The translations under genes and the position numbers were made by a program. 64,000 bases of DNA, from the NCBI RefSeq assembly GCF_937903345.1, contig NZ_CALCZQ010000031.1:1-64000 (forward strand). The letters run 5' to 3'. Of the stretch, positions 43,986 to 53,235 are shown piece after piece. Positions within the stretch are counted from its first letter, which is position 1. Each line of letters begins with the position of its first letter. The notes beneath the pieces are model-generated. The model made no database searches and was not told the DNA's origin. It worked only from the letters and a program-made list of their open reading frames with translations. The stretch is from an uncultured Emticicia sp. GTDB lineage: Bacteria; Bacteroidota; Bacteroidia; Cytophagales; Spirosomataceae.

Positions 43986-46952
43986 ATGCAAACACAATTT
44001 CAATATATAACTGACTTAGCAAAGCAGTATCGAGGATATACCGAAAATCCGATTTCGTTATATGCAGCAATTAATAGTTTGCCTAAAAATATTGTTGAAG
44101 AAATTTATAAAGAATATGGCGACCCTGACCGTGATTTTAAACCAGTAAATTTATTACGAGCAGAAATTGCCCGTAGAATTTTGCAAGGCGAAACAGCAAG
44201 CGAAGCACTTGTAAATGAAATAAAGGATAATATCAGGACAAAAAACGTTGATTACTTCAATCATTATAAAGAAGACTTCTTAAAGCAGATTCAAGAATAC
44301 GAATTATTTAAAAGAGACCTATTCGCCAATTGGCAAAACCCTTGGAGCATTTTTCACAGCTACTTTTACAGAGGAACAATAAGAGAAACAGTATTAAATT
44401 ATCTTGAACAAATAGCAAAAGATTTATTAGCCAAATTAGAATTAAAGGATTACATTTTTCATAAAGTTGACTTTCAAGGAGCAACTAATTTTGGCAGTGA
44501 CTTTTGTTGGATAGCTTTATATCCCATAACCAAAGAATCTCACAAAGACAGTTATCAATTTTTTGTTCGCTTTGATGCTTTACCAGAAGCAGGTCAAATT
44601 GCAGGTTGGTCAGTAAAAGAACCCAAACCAAATAATCTAAAACCTATCGCAACTTATGATGATGCCTATAATTTATTACAAAAATTAAAGCCTGAAATAA
44701 CAAAACTAAATAAGGAGAGTCGAAATTATTTCAAGTTTGCACCAGGCAGTCAGGCATCTGAATGGGAAAGGTTTCATAACGAAAATATTATTGCAATAGA
44801 TTTCAACTTCGATGATTTAAACAAGTTTGAATCAAGAGAAGAAATGAACAAAGAAATCGGCCTTAAAGACGATGACAAATCAAATAAAACTTGGAATCTT
44901 TGGCTTTTTAAAACCGCCAATATTGGTGATGTAGTTTTTGCAACCAAAGGAGTGAATACCTGCTTAGGTATTGGTATAATTGAAGGTAGTTACTTTTTTG
45001 ACGGCATTTGGGACAACTTTAATCACAGGCGAAAAGTAAAATGGATAACAGATAAAGTTTATCAATACAAATCAAACACTAAAAAGAATTACAAAAACCT
45101 TTTCCGGCCTGATACATTTAGCCCCACAATAGTATATGAGTTTATATTGAATGAGTATGTAAGGCTATATCCTGAATTAGCTTCGATTTTTGTTGAAAAT
45201 GACTTATTGTTTCAGGCTTTGGAAATAGAAAATATCGAAGTAGAAAATCAAAAACGAGGGCCTGTGTTTTTGAGATTCTTTAACCCATTGCTAAAAGTAC
45301 TTAATAAAGTTAATGAAGGAAAGCCATCCGATATTACAAAATTAGTTTTGGATGAATTTAATTTTGCAAATAGTGAACTCGAAGAAAAATCTAAAACAGG
45401 TGTACCTCTAATCTATAATCAGGTGGCTTGGGCAAGAAATTATCTAAAAGATGGAGGATATATTTCAAATGAGAAAAGAGGAATTTGGTCTTTAACTGAA
45501 TATGGGAAGAATAAATCCTTAACAGATAAAGAAGCGTATGAATTATTTAAATCTGTACAAAGTAGGTTTTATAAACAAGAAAAGGATATTATTGAAATTG
45601 AAGGTTTTACGAAAGAAGTAGAAGAAGAAACAGAACCGTTAAATTTTTGGTGGCTGAATGCTAATCCTAAAATTTGGAGCATTAGTAATCACACAGAAGG
45701 ACAAAGACAAACTTATACAACACATAACGAAAAAGGTAATAAAAGAAGAATTTATAAATACTTTGAAGCCGCCAAACCTGGGGATTTAATTATTGGCTAC
45801 GAAAGCACGCCAACGAAACAAATTAAAGCAATTTATGAAGTTACAAAAGGAATTCACAACACAGCCAACGGAGAAGAAATAGAATTTGAACTGGTTGAAA
45901 AGCTGGAAATCCCAGTTCATTGGAACGACCTGAAAAACAATGCTGCTTTGCAGCATTGCGAAGTGTTCATTAATAATCAGGGAAGTTTATTCAAACTTAC
46001 AGAAGAAGAATACGACATCATTCGTGAGATAATTGATAACAAAAACATTATCACTGAAAAACTTCTTCAAAGTAGTAACTTAAAAAAATACAAGTTTACA
46101 GACGACAGCGACAAGCCTTTTATAAGTCAAGCCGATTTTTTACAAACTGTTGCATTATTAAAAAGAAAGAAGAATATTATTTTACAAGGTCCTCCCGGAG
46201 TTGGAAAAACTTTCATAGCCAGAAAATTGGCTTATGAAATAATGCAAGAAATAAAAGATGCAAATATTGAAATGGTGCAGTTTCACCAATCATACAGCTA
46301 CGAAGATTTTATTCAAGGACTAAGACCAACACAAAAAGGCGGTTTTGATTTAAGAGACGGAATTTTTTATTCATTCTGTCAAAGAGCATTGGCACATCCC
46401 GATAGACCTTTCTTTTTTATTATAGATGAAATAAACAGAGGAAATCTGAGTAAAATATTCGGAGAATTGATGATGTTAATTGAAGCAGATAAAAGAGAAG
46501 AAAAATTTGCACTAAAGCTAACTTACGCAGAAGACGAAGAAGACCGCTTTTATGTTCCTTCAAATTTATACATCATTGGAACTATGAACACGGCAGACCG
46601 TTCATTAGCCATTGTTGATTATGCTTTAAGAAGACGATTTGCTTTTATTACACTTCAACCTGATTATGGTAATAATTTCCGTTCATTCCTTGCTTCGAAA
46701 GGTTTATCTTATGGAATGGTTGAACATATTTGTTCCGCAGTTACAAAAGTGAACAGCAAAATAAAAGAGGATATTAACCTTGGTGAAGGATTTCAAATTG
46801 GACATAGTTATTTCTGCACTTTTACAACAAATGAAGATGAAAATAGATGGTGGAATGAAATTTTAAGTTTTGAATTGAAACCTCTGCTTGAAGAAATATG
46901 GTTTGATGATTCAACAATAGTTTCAGATGTTTTAAAACAACTATCTAGATAA
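43986..46952 (+). CDS. mcrB: McrB-like GTPase/DNA-reader subunit of a McrBC type IV restriction system
   Basis: 988 residues, about twice E. coli McrB. Parts in order: ~1-250 helical/MrcB_N-like region; ~265-375 an EVE/PUA-like module (WNLWLFKTANIGDVVFATKG); ~425-515 a Mrr_N-type winged helix (GYISNEKRGIWSLTEYGK); ~552-690 a second EVE-like domain (FWWLNANPKIW...FEAAKPGDLIIGYE); ~710-988 the AAA+ GTPase with Walker A GPPGVGKT (735-742), Walker B D814-E815, the McrB signature MNTADR (867-872) and RRRF. It forms the translocating ring that drives McrC cleavage of modified DNA. Reading of the two EVE-like modules is by pattern. Confidence 0.9.
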   Translation: MQTQFQYITDLAKQYRGYTENPISLYAAINSLPKNIVEEIYKEYGDPDRDFKPVNLLRAEIARRILQGETASEALVNEIKDNIRTKNVDYFNHYKEDFLKQIQEYELFKRDLFANWQNPWSIFHSYFYRGTIRETVLNYLEQIAKDLLAKLELKDYIFHKVDFQGATNFGSDFCWIALYPITKESHKDSYQFFVRFDALPEAGQIAGWSVKEPKPNNLKPIATYDDAYNLLQKLKPEITKLNKESRNYFKFAPGSQASEWERFHNENIIAIDFNFDDLNKFESREEMNKEIGLKDDDKSNKTWNLWLFKTANIGDVVFATKGVNTCLGIGIIEGSYFFDGIWDNFNHRRKVKWITDKVYQYKSNTKKNYKNLFRPDTFSPTIVYEFILNEYVRLYPELASIFVENDLLFQALEIENIEVENQKRGPVFLRFFNPLLKVLNKVNEGKPSDITKLVLDEFNFANSELEEKSKTGVPLIYNQVAWARNYLKDGGYISNEKRGIWSLTEYGKNKSLTDKEAYELFKSVQSRFYKQEKDIIEIEGFTKEVEEETEPLNFWWLNANPKIWSISNHTEGQRQTYTTHNEKGNKRRIYKYFEAAKPGDLIIGYESTPTKQIKAIYEVTKGIHNTANGEEIEFELVEKLEIPVHWNDLKNNAALQHCEVFINNQGSLFKLTEEEYDIIREIIDNKNIITEKLLQSSNLKKYKFTDDSDKPFISQADFLQTVALLKRKKNIILQGPPGVGKTFIARKLAYEIMQEIKDANIEMVQFHQSYSYEDFIQGLRPTQKGGFDLRDGIFYSFCQRALAHPDRPFFFIIDEINRGNLSKIFGELMMLIEADKREEKFALKLTYAEDEEDRFYVPSNLYIIGTMNTADRSLAIVDYALRRRFAFITLQPDYGNNFRSFLASKGLSYGMVEHICSAVTKVNSKIKEDINLGEGFQIGHSYFCTFTTNEDENRWWNEILSFELKPLLEEIWFDDSTIVSDVLKQLSR

Positions 46953-46955
46953 GTA

Positions 46956-48011
46956 ATGCAAATACCTATTGAAAATATTTACTATTTACTTTGCTATGCT
47001 TGGAACAAGTTAGATGAGAAAGAACGTGTAAATGTTTCGATAGACGATAAGACGGAACTTCTTGACCTTTTTGCAAAGATTTTAATTAATGCCACAAAAA
47101 TGCTTTTGAAAAGAGGCATAGATAAAAATTATATTGACTACACAGAAGAACTAGCAGGCGTAAAAGGTAAAGTTCAAATTAGTCAGACATTGAAAAGCAA
47201 TTTACTTTTTAAGCAAAGAACAATTTGCACATTTGACGATTTTTCCGCCAACATAATTTCAAACCGTATTTTGGTTTCAACCATTTATAGACTTACCAGA
47301 ACCAAAGGGCTTGACAAACAGCTAAAAAATGAATTGGTTAGTTTACAAAGAATGTTGTCAGACATTGAACAAATTGAAATTACTAATTCACTCTTCAAGC
47401 AAGTAAAACTAAATAGAAACAACCGTTTCTATGGATTTGTAATGAATGTTTGTCAAATTATTTATGAAAGCACCTTGCCATCCGAAGAACAAGGAAAATA
47501 TAAATTTTCGGACTTCACAAGGGATGATAAAAAAATGAATCAATTGTTTGAATCGTTTATTAGAAACTTCTATAAAATCGAACAACAGAAATACAAGACA
47601 GTAAAAAAAGAAACTATTAAGTGGCAATTTGATAACACAGACAAAGATAGTTACCAATATTTGCCTCAAATGGAAACTGATATAACATTAGAAAATGACG
47701 AAGAAAAAATAATAATTGATGCAAAATTTTACCGTGAGACAATGACTTTGAATTATGATAAGGAACGCATAAAATCAGCGAACTTATATCAGCTATTCAG
47801 TTACCTGCTGAATCAACAAGACACAAATACAAAAACACAAAATGCAACGGGTATTTTGCTTTATCCGACAATTGAAACCGACTATAATTTAAATTTCAAA
47901 TACAATGAACATAAAATACAAATCAGAACAATTAACCTAAATTCAAATTGGAGAAATATATCATCACGTTTAAAAGAAATAATTGAAGTAGACAAGAAAG
48001 CCATCGCTTAG
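46956..48011 (+). CDS. mcrC: McrC nuclease subunit
   Basis: 351 residues starting 3 nt after mcrB. The N-terminus IPIENIYYLLCYAWNKL is typical of McrC. The PD-(D/E)xK site reads D242 (METDI) and D255-A-K257 (IIIDAKFY), preceded by the conserved LFE (E199). With McrB it cleaves DNA carrying modified cytosine. The palindrome of the first attC-like site begins 70 nt past its stop. Confidence 0.92.
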   Translation: MQIPIENIYYLLCYAWNKLDEKERVNVSIDDKTELLDLFAKILINATKMLLKRGIDKNYIDYTEELAGVKGKVQISQTLKSNLLFKQRTICTFDDFSANIISNRILVSTIYRLTRTKGLDKQLKNELVSLQRMLSDIEQIEITNSLFKQVKLNRNNRFYGFVMNVCQIIYESTLPSEEQGKYKFSDFTRDDKKMNQLFESFIRNFYKIEQQKYKTVKKETIKWQFDNTDKDSYQYLPQMETDITLENDEEKIIIDAKFYRETMTLNYDKERIKSANLYQLFSYLLNQQDTNTKTQNATGILLYPTIETDYNLNFKYNEHKIQIRTINLNSNWRNISSRLKEIIEVDKKAIA

Positions 48012-48080
48012 CTAACACGACAATGACAAACAAACTCAATATTAACAATGGTTTGCAAGAACTGTGGACAAGAACCACTG

Positions 48081-48180
48081 GCTATAACAGCACCTACAAG
48101 AAATTGGCGGTTCAGTGCTTCGTATGACAGTTTTGTGGTAAAAATCGCCAACTTCTTGTAGCTGCAAAACGTTATGTGCA
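48081..48180 (+). repeat. attC-like site 1 (after mcrC)
   Basis: Begins GCTATAACAGCACC and ends AAAACGTTATGTGC. Inner arms CTACAAGAAATTGGCG and CGCCAACTTCTTGTAG are near-complementary around a ~40-nt loop. Outer boxes are AAC and GTT as in integron attC sites. Confidence 0.75.
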
Positions 48181-48269
48181 ACCCTACCGAACCGAAGTGC
48201 TAACATCAACAGACAAATAAATTGACCGTCAAAAGTTCATTATTATACTTACCAAGAGTATTTTTTGAC

Positions 48270-48277
48270 TACCTTTG
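48270..48277 (+). promoter_or_regulatory. -7 promoter motif inside the R-M cassette
   Basis: TACCTTTG, 27-34 bp before the methyltransferase ATG. The cassette therefore appears to carry its own promoter. Confidence 0.55.
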
Positions 48278-48303
48278 AAACTGAAAATTAGACATTTTAT
48301 TTA

Positions 48304-49320
48304 ATGAATTATAAAGAGTACATAAATCAAACTTTAACACCTAAAATAACTCAAAAAGAAGTTGTTTTAGACTTATTTGCTGGTTGTGGTGGCTTGTCTT
48401 TGGGTTTTGAGGCTGTTGGTTATGAAACTATTGGCTTTGAAATGGATAATTCAGCAACAAATACATACAACAAAAATTTAAAAGGAAAATGTTTTGCTAC
48501 AAAACTTGACCTTGATTTTGAATATCCAAAGGCAGACATAATTATTGGAGGTCCACCCTGCCAACCTTTTAGTGTTGGTGGACATCAAAAAGGAATGGAA
48601 GATGCAAGAGATGGTTTTCCGATTTTTATTGACGCAGTAAAAAAAATACAACCAAAGGTTTTTATGTTTGAGAATGTAAGAGGACTTTTATATTCAAACA
48701 AATGGTATTTTGATTTAGTAATTGAAGAATTACAAAAATTAGGATATTTCATTGATTACAAACTTTTAAATGCTGTAAATTTTGGTGTTCCTCAAAACAG
48801 AGAACGGTTATTTGTAATTGGACATCGAGCTAAATTTGATTTCCCAAAACCAAAAATTAAAAAAGTTACTGTTGGAGAAGCAATAGGCGATACAATGCAC
48901 ACAACACCCGAAGAAAGTAAATTTTTAAATGAAGCACAAGATAGATATGTTGCGAATTATGAAAAAGCATCAGCTTGTGTAAATCCAAGAGATTTGTATG
49001 CAGATAGACCTGCAAGAACATTAACTTGTAGAAATCTTGCTGGTGCAACAGGCGATATGCAAAGAGTAAAACTTCTTGACGGAAGAAGAAGAAGAATTTT
49101 ACATAATGAAGCTGCAAGACTTCAAAGTTTCCCTGACTGGTTTGAATTTGTAGGAAACGAAACTCAACGATTTAATCAAATTGGTAATGCTGTTCCACCA
49201 TTATTAGCATATCAAATGGCATTAGCAATTAAAGAATGTTATAATTCAGAATTAACGTATTCATCGTTTGAAATTTTAGAACGCAATCAACAAGCTAATA
49301 ATGTGCTTACTCTATTTTAA
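48304..49320 (+). CDS. DNA (cytosine-5-)-methyltransferase
   Basis: 338 residues with all m5C-methyltransferase motifs: I DLFAGCGGLS (23-32), IV GGPPCQPFS with catalytic C86, VI ENVRGL (E123), VIII QNRERLF (164-170) and X NQIGNAVPP (291-299). The target-recognition region (~195-255) is short, so the site is probably 4-6 bp; its sequence cannot be deduced. It is followed after 2 nt by a restriction endonuclease gene, forming a type II R-M unit within one cassette. Confidence 0.94.
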   Translation: MNYKEYINQTLTPKITQKEVVLDLFAGCGGLSLGFEAVGYETIGFEMDNSATNTYNKNLKGKCFATKLDLDFEYPKADIIIGGPPCQPFSVGGHQKGMEDARDGFPIFIDAVKKIQPKVFMFENVRGLLYSNKWYFDLVIEELQKLGYFIDYKLLNAVNFGVPQNRERLFVIGHRAKFDFPKPKIKKVTVGEAIGDTMHTTPEESKFLNEAQDRYVANYEKASACVNPRDLYADRPARTLTCRNLAGATGDMQRVKLLDGRRRRILHNEAARLQSFPDWFEFVGNETQRFNQIGNAVPPLLAYQMALAIKECYNSELTYSSFEILERNQQANNVLTLF

Positions 49321-49322
49321 AT

Positions 49323-50312
49323 ATGAAGAATTATATACCCAAAAGTACAAAATCAAAGCCTGTTCAAGCACTTATTAATGAAGCACTTGACATTTTAGAA
49401 AGTGTTGGAATTCCAATGGATAAAACAGAAAGAGCATTGGATAGAATGGCTGTTTGTTTTTTGGCAGTTGCAGGAGTTACCAAAAATTGGAAGGATGCAA
49501 AAGAACATACTAATTTAAAATCAAGAGCAATAATTACATTCGTTAATGAACATTTTGAAGAAAAAATTTCATCAGGTTCTTATGACGACATTCGTAGAAA
49601 AGATTTAAAATTATTGGTTCTTGCTGACATTGTAGAAAATAGTGGAGTTAATAAAGGTTCAGCGACTAACGACCCAACAAGAGGGTATGCTTTACAAAAG
49701 GACTTCAAAAACCTAATTGTAACTTACAAAACAGACGAATGGAGCAAGGCTTTAAAAGCATTCAATAAAAACAAACCATCACTTTCTGAAATATTAGAAA
49801 GAAAACGAAACATTGAAAAAATACCAGTAAAACTTCCAAGTGGCAAGCCACTTGAACTTTCACTTGGCGAACACAATGTTTTACAAAAAGAAATTATTGA
49901 GCAGTTTTTGCCACGTTTTGGTAGCGACTGCGTTGTATTATACATTGGCGACACTTCAAACAAATCATTACATATAGAAATCAAAGAATTAGAAAATCTA
50001 AACTTCTTTGAACTTTCACACGATGAACTTCCCGATATTATTGCTTACAGCAAAAAGAATAATTGGCTTTATCTTATTGAAGCAGTACATAGTTCTGGTC
50101 CAATGAGTGAAACAAGAGTGTTGGAACTTAAAAAAATGTTAAAAGACTGTAAAGCAGAACTCATTTTTGTAACCAGTTTTTTGACAAGATTAGAATTTAG
50201 AAAATGGATGATGGATGTTGCTTGGGAAACAGAAGTATGGATAGCAGACAACCCAGACCATTTAATACATTTCAATGGACATAAATTTTTAGGAGCATAT
50301 AAACCTGAATGA
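49323..50312 (+). CDS. BsuBI/PstI-family type II restriction endonuclease
   Basis: 329 residues: an N-terminal helical/winged domain (~1-150, with TRGYALQKDFKNLI) and a C-terminal BsuBI_PstI_RE nuclease domain: LPDIIAY (D238), LIEAVHSSGPMSETRVLELK (E253), FVTSFLTRLEFRKW, AWETEVWIAD and IHFNGHKFLGAY. BsuBI and PstI cut CTGCAG, and their partner methylases make N6-methyladenine, whereas the partner here is a cytosine-5 enzyme. The true site may therefore differ. The gene ends 14 nt before attC-like site 2. Confidence 0.88.
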   Translation: MKNYIPKSTKSKPVQALINEALDILESVGIPMDKTERALDRMAVCFLAVAGVTKNWKDAKEHTNLKSRAIITFVNEHFEEKISSGSYDDIRRKDLKLLVLADIVENSGVNKGSATNDPTRGYALQKDFKNLIVTYKTDEWSKALKAFNKNKPSLSEILERKRNIEKIPVKLPSGKPLELSLGEHNVLQKEIIEQFLPRFGSDCVVLYIGDTSNKSLHIEIKELENLNFFELSHDELPDIIAYSKKNNWLYLIEAVHSSGPMSETRVLELKKMLKDCKAELIFVTSFLTRLEFRKWMMDVAWETEVWIADNPDHLIHFNGHKFLGAYKPE

Positions 50313-50325
50313 AAAAAGGGCAGCA

Positions 50326-50460
50326 CATAACAAGGGTTTTGCAAAAGTGGGGCATTTGTACTAAATTTAAGCATTGAAATTCTAATCAACATTTGTGCTA
50401 AATTGAACATTTGCACTTCGATTTCCCCACCTTCGCAAAGCCCCAAAACGTTAGCGGTCA
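50326..50460 (+). repeat. attC-like site 2
   Basis: Starts ACATAACAAGGGTTTTGC and ends CCCAAAACGTTAGCGGTCA. Arms GGGTTTTGCAAAAGTGGGG and CCCCACCTTCGCAAAGCCCC pair with few mismatches. Length about 135 nt. Confidence 0.85.
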
Positions 50461-50503
50461 TTGTAAGACTGCCTACAAACTTGAACAGACTTAAGACAAA
50501 CAA

Positions 50504-50917
50504 ATGAACAACGAAACGACATTAAGAGAGTTTATGCAAAGTGTTTGGAACGAAAAGAATGTTGCAAACATTTCAAAATATTTAGCAGACGAATACATAG
50601 TGCATATAGACAACGCTGACCCCTGGGAAGGAAAGACTTTAAACCGAAATGAATTTGAAACTCGATTAAACTACACATTTAATTCATTCCCAGATATTCA
50701 CTTTGAAATTAAAACCGCTGTATCAGACGGGAATCTTGTTGCAATAACTTGGGTTATGACAGGAACAAATACAGGGAAAATAGGCGAATTACCAGCCACA
50801 AACAAGAAGATAGAAGCAAATGGTGCGACTATATATCACTTCGTGGATGGAAAAATTTGTGGACATACGCAAGTGTATGACAGAACTACTATAATGAGAC
50901 AATTAGGTTTTATTTAG
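50504..50917 (+). CDS. SnoaL-like / ester cyclase family protein
   Basis: 137 residues with a SnoaL-type NTF2-like fold: LREFMQSVWNEKNVANISKYLADEYIVH, FPDIHFEIKTAVSDGNLVAITWVMTGTNTG, then IEANGATIYHFVDGKICGH. Such proteins include polyketide cyclases and many uncharacterised small enzymes. It is the sole gene of its cassette, between attC-like sites 2 and 3, and shares their orientation. Confidence 0.85.
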   Translation: MNNETTLREFMQSVWNEKNVANISKYLADEYIVHIDNADPWEGKTLNRNEFETRLNYTFNSFPDIHFEIKTAVSDGNLVAITWVMTGTNTGKIGELPATNKKIEANGATIYHFVDGKICGHTQVYDRTTIMRQLGFI

Positions 50918-50953
50918 ATAACTGGGAAATTTCAAAGAGAAAGAACAACGAAC

Positions 50954-51152
50954 CGCTAACATGGGGTTTTATGCAAGTTGGGCAGACGGAATAACAATGA
51001 GCTTTTTGTAATTCTTTTCAGCTTTTGTTCGGGCAGGACGTACATCGCTGAACTTTTGTACTTAACTTCAACTTTATATTTTCAATCAGCAGCGGTTCCA
51101 GGCAGACGGAATTCTATTTCCCAACCTGCACAAAGCCCTGTTCGTTAGCGGT
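50954..51152 (+). repeat. attC-like site 3 (long type)
   Basis: Starts CGCTAACATGGGGTTTTATG and ends CCCTGTTCGTTAGCGGTCA, about 199 nt. Arms GCAAGTTGGGCAGACGGAAT and GACGGAATTCTATTTCCCAAC belong to an extended stem. It shares internal sequence with site 5. Confidence 0.85.
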
Positions 51153-51278
51153 CATTGCAAATGACAGATTGAAAAAATCAGAATATATACTTTAAATCTT
51201 CTCATTGAAACTTACAGACAGAAAATATAAAAAGAGAACGAAAGAGTGACAAGAATAGCAACAAAAAGACATAACGTT

Positions 51279-51710
51279 ATGACATTAAACGATTTTAAAA
51301 CAGAGCTGAAAAATTGGAAATTTACCAAATACAAAGCAATTAATTTTGCTATTGGAATTTCAGCTTTACTTATTTATGAGTTTGTTGGACGACCTATTTA
51401 TCGACCATATATCTACAATAATAAAATAAATGACTTTCATATTGCTGACACTTTAGGTAATACATTTGGGACTTTGCCGACAATATTTTTCTTAATTGCA
51501 ATTTTATCCAATGACACGACAAAAGGAAACTACTTAATAAAACTTGGAACGTTAAGTGTTGTTGTTTTTGAACTTGTACACCCTTTGCTTGGAAAACCAA
51601 TAGACATTTGGGACATTATTGCTACTATTTTGGCTGGACTTGTAAGCTATTTAATTTATAATGGAATATTTAAAGACAAATTAAATGAACAGAAAACAAC
51701 GAACCGCTAA
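51279..51710 (+). CDS. Small polytopic membrane protein, VanZ-like in layout
   Basis: 143 residues from the ATG at 51279 (a GTG at 51246 would add 11). Four hydrophobic segments: INFAIGISALLIYEFV, LPTIFFLIAILS, YLIKLGTLSVVVFELVHPLL and DIIATILAGLVSYLIYNGIF. The acidic D-x-x-D-x-x-A motif (IDIWDIIATILAG) is reminiscent of VanZ-like proteins. Function unknown. It is the only gene of its cassette. Confidence 0.75.
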   Translation: MTLNDFKTELKNWKFTKYKAINFAIGISALLIYEFVGRPIYRPYIYNNKINDFHIADTLGNTFGTLPTIFFLIAILSNDTTKGNYLIKLGTLSVVVFELVHPLLGKPIDIWDIIATILAGLVSYLIYNGIFKDKLNEQKTTNR

Positions 51711-51837
51711 CATCGGTTTGGCAATATGGCGGCTGAAGTGCTTCTATGAAACATTTGTGCAAGGTTCAACAGCGGTAATTCTATTGAACTTTTGTGCTAA
51801 AAATCCGCCACATCGCCAAGCCGAAAACCGTTAGCGG
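51705..51837 (+). repeat. attC-like site 4
   Basis: Starts CGCTAACATCGGTTTGGC and ends GCCGAAAACCGTTAGCGGCAA; arms TTTGGCAATATGGCGG and CCGCCACATCGCCAAGCC pair. It overlaps the last codons of the membrane-protein gene. The inner TTTTGTGCTAAA is shared with site 2. Confidence 0.85.
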
Positions 51838-51874
51838 CAATGGCAGACGACCCGAAACAGACAGATAATTTACA

Positions 51875-53221
51875 ATGACAGAAAGAACTCTAATCAAAAA
51901 TATTAGAATAGTTAACGAAGGACAAATAATCGTTACCGACCTCTTAATTGATAATGGCGAAATTCAAAAAATCGGACGACATCAGAACGACCTAAATACA
52001 AAAGTAATTGACGGAACAGGCAAATATTTATTTCCCGGCATCATTGACGGACAAGTTCATTTTCGTGAACCTGGACTAACGCATAAAGGCGACATTCATT
52101 CAGAAAGCAGAGCAGCCGTTGCGGGTGGCGTGACTTCCTTCATTGATATGCCAAATACATTTCCGAATGTATTAACCATAGACATATTAAATGAAAAATA
52201 TCAAATAGCATCGGAAAAATCGTTAGCCAACTTTGGTTTCTTTTTAGGTGTTAATGGTGACAATCTTGATTACGTAATCAATCTCGACACTTCCAAATTG
52301 TTAGGTGTTTCTGATGACGGACTTTACTTTACAAAAAAGGGAAACCTACTTGCCGACAATCCAGAAACAATGGAAAAGCTGTTTGCTAAATGTAAATCCA
52401 TCATTGCCATCCATTCTGAAAAAGAACAAATAGTTGAAGAGAATGAAAACATACATCGTGAAAAATATGGCGATGAAGTGCCTATTGAATTTCATCCAAT
52501 CATTAGAAGTGAAAAAGCTTGTTACGAAGCAACTAAAAGAGCAATTGACATCGCAAACAAACACAAAGCACGACTTCACATTCTTCACTTGACAACAGAA
52601 GCAGAAACACATCTGTTCGGCAATAACATTCCTTTGCAAGAGAAAAATATAACAACAGAAGTATCGGTTCATCATTTGTGGTTTTCCGACAAAGACTATC
52701 AGCGTTTAGGCACTTTAATAAAATGGAATCCTTCAATAAAAACAGAAAAAGACCGCCTTGGACTTTTTAAGGCGTTATTAGATGATAGAATAGATATTAT
52801 AACAACAGACCACGCCCCTCATACTTTGCAAGAAAAACAAAAACCTTATTTTCAATCAATGTCGGGTGCACCTATCATTCAGCATTCATTGAACATTATG
52901 CTTGAGTTTTACAAACAAGGACTTATTTCGTTAGAGAAAATTGCAGAAAAAATGTGTCATAATCCAGCGACACTTTACAGCATTGAAAAAAGGGGCTTCA
53001 TACGAGAAGGCTACTTTGCAGACCTAACTATTGTGGACCTAAATACAAGTTGGACAGTTAGCAAAGAAAATATTTTATCCAAATGTGCTTGGTCACCATT
53101 AGAAGGAAAAACCTTTCAAACAAAAGTGACCCATACTTTTGTAAATGGTAATTTGGTTTATAACAATGGGAAATTTTGCGAAGAGACAAAGGGAATAGCC
53201 CTAAAAACAAAAAATCAATAG
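51875..53221 (+). CDS. pyrC: Dihydroorotase
   Basis: 448 residues of the amidohydrolase superfamily, dihydroorotase branch: FPGIIDGQVHFREPGLTHKG, AVAGGVTSFIDMPNT, ILHLTTEAE, and TTDHAPHTLQEK with the catalytic Asp. The first ligand His of the usual HxHxR reads Gln (Q60-V-H62-F-R64), a variant I associate with Bacteroidota homologues. It would convert carbamoyl aspartate to dihydroorotate, which is unusual cargo for a mobile cassette. A DUF6671-like gene shares the cassette. Confidence 0.88.
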   Translation: MTERTLIKNIRIVNEGQIIVTDLLIDNGEIQKIGRHQNDLNTKVIDGTGKYLFPGIIDGQVHFREPGLTHKGDIHSESRAAVAGGVTSFIDMPNTFPNVLTIDILNEKYQIASEKSLANFGFFLGVNGDNLDYVINLDTSKLLGVSDDGLYFTKKGNLLADNPETMEKLFAKCKSIIAIHSEKEQIVEENENIHREKYGDEVPIEFHPIIRSEKACYEATKRAIDIANKHKARLHILHLTTEAETHLFGNNIPLQEKNITTEVSVHHLWFSDKDYQRLGTLIKWNPSIKTEKDRLGLFKALLDDRIDIITTDHAPHTLQEKQKPYFQSMSGAPIIQHSLNIMLEFYKQGLISLEKIAEKMCHNPATLYSIEKRGFIREGYFADLTIVDLNTSWTVSKENILSKCAWSPLEGKTFQTKVTHTFVNGNLVYNNGKFCEETKGIALKTKNQ

Positions 53222-53235
53222 TTGAATTCATATCA

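Noticed and set aside
50069..50503. 144-codon minus-strand frame across the nuclease end and attC-like site 2
   Set aside because: It is antisense to the conserved nuclease C-terminus and runs through the palindrome; no domain recognised.
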